This document shows, piece after piece, positions 54,755 through 64,000 of a stretch of DNA of 64,000 nt (position 1 is the stretch's first letter; every line of letters starts with the position of its first letter). Source of the stretch: Pleodorina starrii (Eukaryota; Chlorophyta; Chlorophyceae; Chlamydomonadales; Volvocaceae). Position numbers and translations under genes: made by a program. The notes under the pieces were generated by a model. It worked only from the letters and a program-made list of their open reading frames with translations, ran no database searches and was not told the origin of the DNA. The stretch covers positions 620,001-684,000 of the forward strand of contig BRXU01000038.1 of NCBI GenBank assembly GCA_030267565.1. Reading direction: 5' to 3'.

Positions 54755-57700
54755 ATGGCCCAGCCAATGTTCCCGCAGGGGCTGGCGCCGCAGCTTGGGT
54801 TGCAGGGCCTGGCAGCGGCGGGTTTCAGGCCAAGTCAGTTCGGCCCAGCAGCGACGGGTAGTCTGCCGCTGTTCCAGGCGCAGGCGCCGCAGATGGCCGC
54901 TCAAAGGTGGGCAGTCTCGGCCGCGGCATCTCAGTGGCCTGTGTCCGGAGGGTCCGCAGACCGTCTGTCCACAAGGAACCCACCGCCACGGCACGACCGA
55001 ACGATGTGCGCCGCTCCCCGGCCTGTGGGGCTTTCTTTGACAGGCTCGCAGCCGGGGCCGGCCGTACCTGCGCCCACATGTGAAGTTTTATGCTGGGCCC
55101 GCTCCAGCCACTCGGCCGCCTGCCCCGCAGCCCAGTCCCTGCACGTCAGAACCCTCTCTACTCCCGCTGCTCCTGCACCGTCTCGGGGCCGCGCCATTAC
55201 GGATGGTCCACCCGTGCTTCAGCCCGGGTCCTTGCTGGACCTCATTCAGCCGACAGCCGGTGCATGCACGTACCGTATCTTATCGATGCAACCTTAAAAA
55301 ACTTAGGGCTAGCCACCACATCACATACAACTCCTGGCGTTGTCCGGCCAACCGTTCGTCCCTCGGTCCGTGTCGATTGATTCTCCCTTCGTAACACTCC
55401 CTCCTCGTCTTGGTCCCGTTGATCGCGTCCCTCCTCTCTCCCATTCCACGTGTCCACGACACCTGTCAGCCTGCCAGCTTGCCTGCCTGGACTGTCACAC
55501 CCGACCCCCGTTCGCTCACGCCGTCTCCTTCTCCGCTGCGATTTCTTTATACACCCCCAATCATGTCCCCGTCCGCAGCCTGGGCGCCCGGAAGCCCTCA
55601 TTGGACCGCACAAAGGGGCCGGGCGGGGGTGGGGCCGGGCGAAAGCAGTGCAACTGCAAGAACTCGAGGTGCCTGAAACTGTAAGTCTGGGGCCGGGCGG
55701 CGGCGTGCTGCGGTGCGGCGGCGCCGTCCGCTGTGGCCCGGGTGGGGTCACCGGGGGCTGTGCGCTCGCCGGCTTGGGTCGCCGGCGTGATGGATGACGG
55801 TGGCGGGGGGTTGTCGCAGGTGCTCCATGTCGCTCCGGCTGAAGACTGCGACCGACCTCGGTTGCGGCTGGGGGGGGGTGTTGGGAAGCATCCATAGTGG
55901 GAAAACATGCCAGCGGTGGGTCACGGGACGACCACGCTACCGCCGCCGCTGCTGCTAGTGCTGGTGCTGGTGCTGATCATGCTGATGGCCTCCTTGGGCC
56001 ACGCCGCCGCCGCCTCACCGCTCTGAGCCCCCCGCCCTGCCCTGCCCCGCCTCGCCCCGCTGCGCAGCTACTGCGAATGCTTCGCTTCGGGGCGCTACTG
56101 CGAGAACTGCAATTGCCTGCAGTGCTACAACAACCGGGAGCACGAGGCCACGCGGCAGAGCGCCGTGGAGGCAATCCTGGAGCGCAACCCGAACGCCTTC
56201 CGGCCCAAGATTCAGGTAGGTTCCGGGCGTTCCCTTTTGCCCTGTGGCGGCCCCGAACGCCGCTTAAGGAGAGGCGCACAGCGTCTGCACCTCCTCACGC
56301 TTGTGCCGCGTGCCCCGGTAACTGCGTTAGTGTTCCCTCGTCCCGGGCCGTTTTCTTATGCCTCGCGCCACACGGACTGCTGCATGCGGCCTTTCTTTGC
56401 TTCCCTGCCCGCGGCCCCGACACGCTCCGACCCAACTCGCCGCAAATCCTCGGCCCCTTTTGGTGCAAATACCGTACTGGGGGCTGGTCGCTGCAACCAT
56501 TTCCAATGACGCATTGCACTCAAAACCCCCTCGTGACCCCTTCTTTGGCGCAGGCCAACGACCAGATCGCCGCCGCCGCAGCCGCGGTGGTGGCGAGCAG
56601 CAGCAGCGCCGCCGCGGCGGTGCCGGGCCGCCACTTGAAGGGCTGCAACTGCAAAAAGTCGTCCTGTCTAAAAAAATACTGCGAGTGCTTCCAGGTGGGT
56701 GGGTGGGTGGGTGGGTGGGAAGGGCCTGCGGCTGCGGCCGAAGGCTGGGGTTGGGGCTGCTGGGGATTGACTCGCTCGGCTGTTGGACCCCCCTGGCTTT
56801 TGTCAGGTCGCCTTCCTCACTGTCACGTGTGGTGCCCCGTCACATAGCTGGACGTCGCCGGATGTGCTCCGGAGACCACCTGAACCACCACCACCTGGAC
56901 ATGTCCACCTGAACAACCGTCGGCGGTAACCCCCCCAGAACCACAAGCGCGACCCCAAGAACCTGCACGTAACGCACCTCCACCCCGTGCGGCGTTCGCT
57001 AACGCCGTCTCCTTCTCCGCTGCGAAATTTTCTTTATACACCCGGCGTCCTCGGCCGTCAGCCCTGAACGTGACGGCCCCTGCCAACGTGAGGCGCTCCG
57101 GTCACCCCCCTCCACCCACGTCTGCGTTCCCGCGCGGCTTCGCTGCCGTCCCTACCCTCCCCCCTTATAAAGGAGCATATCACTCCCTGACCCCCCCTTC
57201 TCAGGCCAGCATTTACTGCTCGGACAACTGCAAATGCGTCGACTGCAAAAACTTCGAGGTAGGTGCGAAGTGCGAGGGCCTGGATCCGGGCCAGGGCTTG
57301 GGCGGTTGCGTGGCTGGGCTGGACTGGGTACCAAGGAATGGAGGGTGCTGTGCCAGGGCCTATGAGCGGGGGAGCTGGGCTGGCGGTGGGCGGGGCCGCA
57401 GGGTTTGTGGAGCCCAGGGCCCCAAGTGCTTGGGCTCAGGCAGTGTGGGGGAGCTGGGGACCACACCAGCGCAGCTTGGCCAGCTGGCATCTCGCCACGG
57501 CCCCGCGGCGCAACGGACGCTGGACATGAACACAAGGTGCAAGCATATTACCGGATGGTTTTACTAGACGCACCACGCGACCGCGTGTTTACGGTAGACG
57601 CACCACGCGACCGCGCACTCGCGCTGCGCAGGATGCCAGCGGAGCTGGCCTTGGCGGCGGCAGTGGCGGCGGGAAACGCATGCGGTATGGCAGTGCGCCC

Positions 57701-58526
57701 CCGCCGGGGGTCGCCGGACCAGTGGGCGTTGGCGCGATACGGCCTGGTGTCGTACATCCCGGCGGCCTCGGGGCCTTGATGCAGCAGCACGCCGGCGTCG
57801 GCGTCGGTGGGCTGCCGGCAGGGCTGGCGGGCGCAGTGGCGGCGGCGGCCGCGGCGGCGGGAGCGGGCGGGCAAGGCGCCGGCGGCGCGCGGCAGGGCGG
57901 GCTGGCGGGACTGGGCGGCGGCGGTATGGCGGCGCTGCCGCAGGCGTTATCGCTGGCGCTGGCGGCGGCGTCGGGATCGGCGCCGCAGCTGATGTCATTG
58001 CAGTCCGCGGTGGCAGCGGCGGCGGCAGGGCAGCCGGGGGCGGGAGCGGGGCAGCAGCCGGGGGCGTCTGGAGCAATGCTGATGGCGCCGGGAGGCCAGC
58101 AGCTGGCGGGCGCGGGGGCGGCGGCGGCGGCACCGCCGCCGCCGCCGCTGCGGGCGAAGATGCAGGAGGTAGGTGGGATGCGTAGCATCAAACACGAACC
58201 ACAGCAAAGGGCCCGATGCGTTGGGATGGGCGGCGGGGATGGGCACGTTGTCTGCGCTCTCGTCGTGAGTGCGATGCGTTGCGCTCTCAAGCCTCAACCT
58301 GTCCCCCTTTCGGCGGCGGTCTCTTCCGCCTCCCGACTCGCAGGTGGTCAACGGCATGCGTAAAACCTTAAAAAAACCTAACACCCTAAACCCTAAACCC
58401 TTAACCCTAAAACCCGACCCGCAGGTGGTCAACGGCATGGTGAAGCGCAGCGTCATAGAGGAGCTGTGTCGGCTGCTGTGGATGGTCGCCGACGACGAGG
58501 CGGCGCCGGCGCGTGGCGCGCAGCCG

Positions 58527-58557
<31 letters not shown>

Positions 58558-61016
58558 CCGTGCCATCGTCCGATGGGACGGCGGCGACAGCGCCGGCGGG
58601 CGGCGACGATGGCGTCGCGCAGGCGAATGGCGGCGGTGGTGGCAATCTTGGGCCGGCGGCGACGGACGGGTCGTTGCAGCAGGCGCAGAGAGACGCAGCG
58701 GTGCCGGAGGCGGGTCGCGAGCAGGGCGGCGGCGGCGGCGGAGTAGAGTTGCAGCCCGACGGCGGCGATGCGGGGCCGCACCCGCGTCCAGCTAGTTTCG
58801 CAGCGGCCAATGGCGAAGGGCCCGCCGACGGGCCGACGGCGGTGAAGGCGGAGACTGAGGGGCCGCCGGACGGCGTGGCGGGCGGAGAGGCGGCAGCGGC
58901 AACGGCAGCGGGCGGGAGCGGCGGCGAGGGCCGGGCAGGTACGAAAGGGAAGGTGGTTGGGGAGGGCGGGAGCGGAACGTGTCAGGTGTACGGACTCCGG
59001 CGGCTGGGGCCGGGGCTGGGGCTGCCCGTAGCCTGTTACCTGGGGGGCATGGAGGGCAGCGGCGGAGGGCTTTTAGGGGTGCGCCAAGGGCCCTGTTACG
59101 GGGGGCGATGTAGGCGAATCTCCCTACGGGAGGAAGAGGGGGCCATAACGGGATCTGCTCCTTGCATGTAATGCCGTTGCCCTGCCCCGCGCCCACCGAT
59201 GATTCCAGGCGGGCCAGCGGCGGACGGGCCAGCAGGACCCCGCGACATCGGGCATCAGCAGCAACCGCAGCAACCGCAGCAACCGCCGCCTGCGCTGCAA
59301 CAGCGGCGGCCGGGGCCTCTGTACGGCAGAAAGGAGCGTGTGGTGCTTGAGGAATTCCTTTCCATCATGAACAAAATCAGCGACACCGCCGCCAAGAAGC
59401 TGCAGCAGCACGGCGCCGCGGCGGCAGTGGCGCCGCAGCCGCCGCAGCCGCTAGCCGCCGTCGCCGCCGCCACCGCGGCGGCGGCGGCGCTTGGGCAGCA
59501 GCAGCAACCGCAGCAGCCATCACCGCAGCACTCCTTCGCTTACCCGCACGCGCATTCACAGACCGTTCCTCTCGTGCTGCCGCCCGGAGCTTCGGCAGCC
59601 GCCAACGCCGCAGCAGCGGCGGCGACGGCGCAGCGGCATCCATCGCAGCAGCAGCAGCAGGCGGGGATGGGGGCGGGAGGGTCCGGTGTGGCGGGCGCCA
59701 CCTCGGGCGCGGCCTTCGGGGCGCTGGGGCGGCAGCCGCAGGGGCACCCGGGGCAACCGATCGCTGTGGTGGCGCCGCCGGGCTTTCCGAGCGGACAGGT
59801 GAGTGAGAGGAGCAGGGGGCAAGGGGGGGGGGCGGGGCGGGGCATCTGCGCCGCTGCGCTCCGCCGGGGCCGCCGCCGCCGGCGAGTCGCGACGCGGCGC
59901 GGTCGCGTCTCGACTGAGTGGGCAGTGGCGCGGCGCGGGAGGGCAGTGTAGGGTTGTTTAAACCTGCAGCGCAGCGCAGCGCTGCGCTGCCTCCCCCTCT
60001 CCCGACCGCTAATACCGGCGGCACTGCGCGGGAGGGCAGCACGACTGCGCGACTCGGCCTCGGCCTCGGTCTCGGCCTTTCCGTTGCGGGGTTTAGGGAA
60101 CGGTGGCCCCGCGGCCCCTCCGCCTGTCTGCAAGCCGTCCGGAGATGCCCCTGCCTCCGTCCCAACGCCCCAACCTCCTCCCCCTTTTCCGCCTCTCCCT
60201 AACCAACACCAACACTAGTTTCGCAAGGCACTCACCTGCCAACTCCCCACGTGCCCCCCTGCCCCTGACCCCTCTCCTCAGGTTGTCTACCCGCCCGGCT
60301 CGTACCCCGCCGCGGCGGTTGGCATCCCCGGCAGTGCGCCGTCGTACGGCACGCTACCCGAAGGTGTCGTCGTGGTGACGCCGGCGCTCGGCCAGCCGTC
60401 CCTTTCCGGCGGCGGCGGCGGCGGCCCCGGCGCCACCGCCCCCGGGGCCGGGCACCCTCAGGCGGGAAACGGCCACCACCCGCACCTAAACCCACATCAG
60501 CAGCACCAGCAGCACCAGCACCAGCTTCACCCCCTTCATGGCGACGTGCCGCTGATCTTGCCGCCGCCGCGGGGCAGCCAGGGCGCGGCGGCGGCCCTCG
60601 CAACGCTGCAGCAGCAGAACCAGCAGCAGCAGAACCAGCACCAACAGCATCATCCACCGCAGCATCAGCAGCAGCTGCCCCCGCACGCCTTTGGCGACCA
60701 TGGCCAGGCTCCTCCTCATCCGTCGCCGCAGTACGCTCCGTACAGTACGGCGCTGCAGCCCGATGCCGCTGGCAACCACCAACTGCTCAACGGCCATCAC
60801 CTTTCACAGCAACAACAACAGCAACTACAACAACAGCAAGAACAGGCAGAGGCGCAGCAGCATCAGCAGCAGCAGGCGAGTGCGCTGGCGCCCACAGGGC
60901 TTATGGCGGTTTCGGAGCAGCATCAGCAGCATCAGCAGCCGTTCCCCGTGTGGGCTGCTGACCCCTCGGTGTCGGCGGACCACACCACACTCCTACAGCA
61001 GCAGCAGCCCTTCCCG

Positions 61017-61050
<34 letters not shown>

Positions 61051-61199
61051 CCGGCTCGTCTGTTACAGACATGGCTGCTGCTGCGGCTGGCAGCGCGGCG
61101 ACGCCGACGCCGTTGGATGCTGTCGGCGACCACGAAATGTACGACTGCGATGGCGGCGCCGCCGATGCCAGCGGCGCCGCCGCCGCGGCGGCTCTCTAA
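54755..61199 (+). CDS. CPP/tesmin-TSO1 CXC-domain DNA-binding protein (LIN54-like)
   Basis: Proposed exons: 54755-55269, 55579-55680, 56068-56215, 56554-56694, 57205-57258, 57632-58168, 58425-58938, 59209-59798 and 60282-61199, giving 1172 residues. Two CXC motifs define the CRC domain: [28 protein letters not shown], then [18 protein letters not shown] with [18 protein letters not shown]. The conserved linker [14 protein letters not shown] lies between them. CRC domains bind TTYGAA-type CHR elements; LIN54 and plant TSO1/TCX proteins act in DREAM-type cell-cycle repressor complexes. The long C-terminus is Gly/Ala- then Gln/His-rich, with [20 protein letters not shown] and [20 protein letters not shown] as its only structured helices. 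The first exon end is uncertain: donors at 54906 and 55269 both fit the next phase. An alternative acceptor at 58343 adds 27 codons in frame. Confidence 0.88.
55512..55558 (+). repeat. element B copy in CXC-gene intron 1
   Basis: GTTCGCTCACGCCGTCTCCT, then TCTCCGCTGCGATTTCTTTATACACC. Sense orientation, ending about 20 bases before the acceptor of the first CXC exon. Confidence 0.75.
56316..56357. repeat. element A copy in a CXC-gene intron
   Basis: GGTAACTGCGTTAGTGTTCC, then CTCGTCCCGGGCCGTTTTC; antisense relative to the copy in the arabinosyltransferase gene. Confidence 0.7.
56991..57193 (+). repeat. element B then element C in one CXC-gene intron
   Basis: Element B (GCGTTCGCTAACGCCGTCTC ... 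TTTCTTTATACACC) at 56991-57044 is followed by element C (CTTATAAAGGAGCATATCAC, then TCCCTGAC) at 57166-57193. The acceptor of the exon at 57205 lies 11 bases after C. Order and orientation match RECQ4 intron 12. Confidence 0.8.
58339..58439 (+). repeat. telomere-like insertion flanked by a duplicated exon start
   Basis: CGCAGGTGGTCAACGGCATG occurs at 58339-58358 and again at 58420-58439 (offset 81). Between them are CCCTAAA/CCCTAAAA-type repeats. Both copies carry a CAG acceptor, and the intervening 81 bases are in frame without a stop. Confidence 0.9.
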
Positions 61200-64000
61200 A
61201 GGTCGCGACGAGAGGCGGCGGCTGTTGGGGCTGTCGGAAACCGACGGCTGGGGCGGATGGAGGGGCCCGGGAGAGCGGGGGACCGGGATGGGGGAGTTCG
61301 GGGTGTATTCGGGTGCGGGTGCGGTAAGGAGGGGATTTGAAGGCGACTGAAGGGGAACAAAGACGATAAGGCCGCAGCGGTGGAACGGAGGCGACGTTGC
61401 CGAACGGAATGGGAGGACGGGCGGTGGAACTTGCGTTCAGGGGGGCGTGTAGGCGGGCATTGGCAATGAGAAGCCGTGCCGGCTCGCGGTGTGCTCTGGT
61501 GGGACGAAAGGTTTCTTTTCTTTGTTCAGAAATGTGCGTGTTTGTGTTTGTCTGTGTGTGTGCGTGTTCAAATATGTTCCCTGCGTTGACGCGATTACCC
61601 TACGAATAAGCTCGAGACCCAACGAATGATACAGCGTTGGAAGAGAGGCAGGCGGAGGCGGTTGCCCTGTCCGCAGAACGGCAGTCCGGCTCAGCTCGGA
61701 CTGGGAAGGCGGCCGGGCAAGTACAAGTACACGTGCATGTTCAACCGACAGGGGCGCAGCGGTGAAGCGAGCTCCCGCATGGGGGTATGCGTCATGGCGC
61801 CTTGTCGCGGCTTGTCGCGGCTTGGACCACAGGACAAGCGGGGGAGCGCTGCGTCGTTGCGCTTCGCTTGCTGGTGGGACCTGCCCTGCCCATGCGGGCT
61901 CCTGGAAGGGGGGGGGTAAGGTGCTCCGGCCGGGCCGCGCGCGCGGCTACGCTGGGCGTGGGCTTGGTCCCCTTCCTGCGGTTGCGGCCACATGTGGTGA
62001 GCGTCTCTCACGCGTCGCGACTCGCGAGGCGCCACTTGGTTGCTCGGGCAGCGTAGCGCGGTGCGTTTACAGTTGCTGGCGGATCGGTGTTGGAACACCG
62101 GCAGCAGCCGCGCATGCGGCTGCTGCTGTCTCGTTGGCTACGGCTGTTTGCTGTTTGCCGTTGGCTACGGCTACGGTTGCGGCGAGAAATGAATGAATGT
62201 ACGAATGCGCGGAGTGGGAGGATCCGGGGTGAGGTGAGGTGAGGTGCGACTGAGTAGACCCCAGGGGGTCGCCGCTTGCTGGGGGACTGAACCGCGCTGT
62301 TGGAAGCGGGGCGTGTGCGTGTGTACGCAATCTCTTGTGTTTTGCGTGGGGGATGACGGGGGTTGGGTGGGTTGCGGCTGCGTGTCACTTTTCGTTGCTG
62401 GGGGGGGGGGTTCGTGGCTTACGAAAGGAGGCTGGTTTGCCAGGGGCGCCACCGAAGCCTTAGCATCGTAGTCTTGGTTGTGGCGAGCAAAGCCTGTGAT
62501 GCTTATCGTAACGCATTCGTTGGCTGTGACGCAGAAAGCCGGAGGTTGAGGGAAGGTGGAAACAAGCTTCTGCTTGTCCTGGGCGGATGAGCCTCTTTCG
62601 ATTCGGTTTGACACCGTTGTCCGTGTGGGCTAGACTGCAAGTGCGCTCTCGTGTTTTACTTTGCCCTTGCGCATTGATGCCATGACCAATACTGCGGACG
62701 TGTCCTGTCGTTCCGCAAGGGCGGGTCCTCTTGTTGTGCTAATTACATTATCGATTACAGGTAACGCTACGAACCGCGACAGTAGAGCTTTTGAGCGTTG
62801 GTCTGCAGTTGAACTGCAGTTGGCGGCGTCGGTATTACTGTTCAGTCAATTGCAAGCACAGATAGACGACGCGTAGCCTCAGGAATATTTCAGCTGATAC
62901 TTGAAGGAATACGTTAGCTGCTGCTTGAGATAAAAAAATGCAGGGTGAAGACCATTGGGACATCGATTGTCTCTCGCAGAAATAGTTACCGACCACTTGC
63001 CGAGCGAGAAGCCACAGGCAACACACTGCAAAACGTAGCTTGCAGATAAGGCTTTTTCCATCCCATTATGTCAACTCATTATGCCTGGGAAACGTAAATT
63101 GTGTTGGTCAGCAACCGTTCTCGGAACTACCTTCGAGCTAAGGCATGGACCGCTTTTGGCGGGCGGCGAAAACCTTCCCAACGCCTGCAAGTTAGCCTTG
63201 CCCGAGTGGGGTATTCATTGCTACTTGCTAGGGTAACAAGTAAAATGAGGCAGCATCTATGCTTCCTGGTCAAAATTTCATGCACGTCTTCTGGTCAGAC
63301 ACTCGGACACTGTAATAACAACTCCGTTACCGGTAGTCGTTACCTGCAAACACCACGCGGGTGTTGCGAGCTTCACCAACTGCTTTTTGTGTCTTTTTAG
63401 GCTTTGCGTAAGCTTCAAAGTGTCAAAGGTAACTTGTGTATTACATAGGGGCCGCAATCTCGGAAACAGCTTGACAGCACGAAATTAAATTAATTAATTA
63501 CGGACAGCACGGAAGTGGTTCGACTGCTATCCGCTCCGTTCTGCGAGTCCGAAATCGGAAGAAATTGACCCCAATTGACCATCCCCGCCATCTAATTCAC
63601 TGGTAGTGATGAATTCATACGAATGTTACCTTTAAAGGGAGCAAGATCGCTAAATATGGTCAACTTCACACGCGTGAAATGTCCGCTATGGAACCATTTA
63701 CACTCAACTTATTCGTCACCCGCGGGCAAGTGACAAGCTATGCCGGCCCCAGTATACCACGAGAGGAGAGGTTGCACTTCCGCTGCCGCTCTGCACAGTT
63801 GTGCGGTGCCTAGCCTCTGTGTTTCCCTTCCCGACCGACACCGTTAGAACCAAAGGGCGGGTGCTGCCGAAGCAGTGGCCTCACTCGCATCCGCGCACTT
63901 TCGCTCCTCCACAGCACCAAACCCTTGTCGGAATTCCGTCCTCCGTTACCGAACACCTGGGGTGTCCCCCACGAATGAACGTGGCTGCAGTCCAAAGCTC
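61200..64000. other. 3' flank of the CXC gene, no further gene supported
   Basis: It begins with the probable 3' UTR of the CXC gene and a GT-rich stretch near 61530-61565. GC content falls and open frames become short, with no domain recognised on either strand. TGTAA at 63313-63317 is the only clear polyadenylation-like motif seen and is too distant to assign. Confidence 0.5.

Overview
The window is nuclear DNA of a volvocine green alga (Chlorophyta, the Chlamydomonas/Volvox lineage). The evidence is two tandem pherophorin genes (hydroxyproline-rich extracellular-matrix glycoproteins typical of volvocine algae), very GC-rich codon use with long Ala/Gly/Gln/Pro runs, many short GT-AG introns full of microsatellites, and interstitial telomere-like CCCTAAAA runs. 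All exon coordinates were built by hand from splice consensus, frame continuity and family motifs; no alignment or transcript was available.

Nine protein genes are supported. 1-13 kb: pherophorin A (+, 1191-4385, 4 exons) and pherophorin B (+, 7646-12635, 7 exons), tandem paralogues with matching first-exon (61 nt) and third-exon (102 nt) lengths and phases. 14.5-29.6 kb: one large minus-strand gene (29573-14551, 21 exons, 2445 residues) encoding a RECQL4/Sld2-type RecQ helicase. 32.5-33.4 kb: a small HMG-box protein (+). 35.0-37.6 kb: a Gln/Met-rich protein of unknown function (-), divergent from 37.9-42.3 kb, an RRA-type (GT77-like) arabinosyltransferase (+). 44.2-47.4 kb: UTP23, a PIN-domain rRNA-processing factor (-). 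48.5-53.2 kb: taspase-1, a threonine aspartase (+). 54.8-61.2 kb: a CPP/tesmin (CXC) DNA-binding protein (+).

The genes are mostly unrelated housekeeping and chromatin genes (replication/repair helicase, HMG box, CXC factor, ribosome biogenesis, protease). The two pherophorins and the arabinosyltransferase share a theme: plant RRA enzymes extend arabinose chains on hydroxyproline, and the pherophorins are almost certainly hydroxyproline-rich substrates, though 25 kb separates them.

The most unusual signal is in the introns. A short sequence ending in a branch-point-like CTGAC recurs in sense orientation just before 3' splice sites in three genes, and in two introns a second recurring motif precedes it. 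This resembles an intron-generating (introner-like) family. Telomere-like repeats also sit against splice sites. Two recent local duplications create in-frame optional exon sequence: a 66-nt cassette in the arabinosyltransferase gene and 81 nt in the CXC gene. The pherophorins carry five copies of an internal Cys-containing module that I do not recognise.
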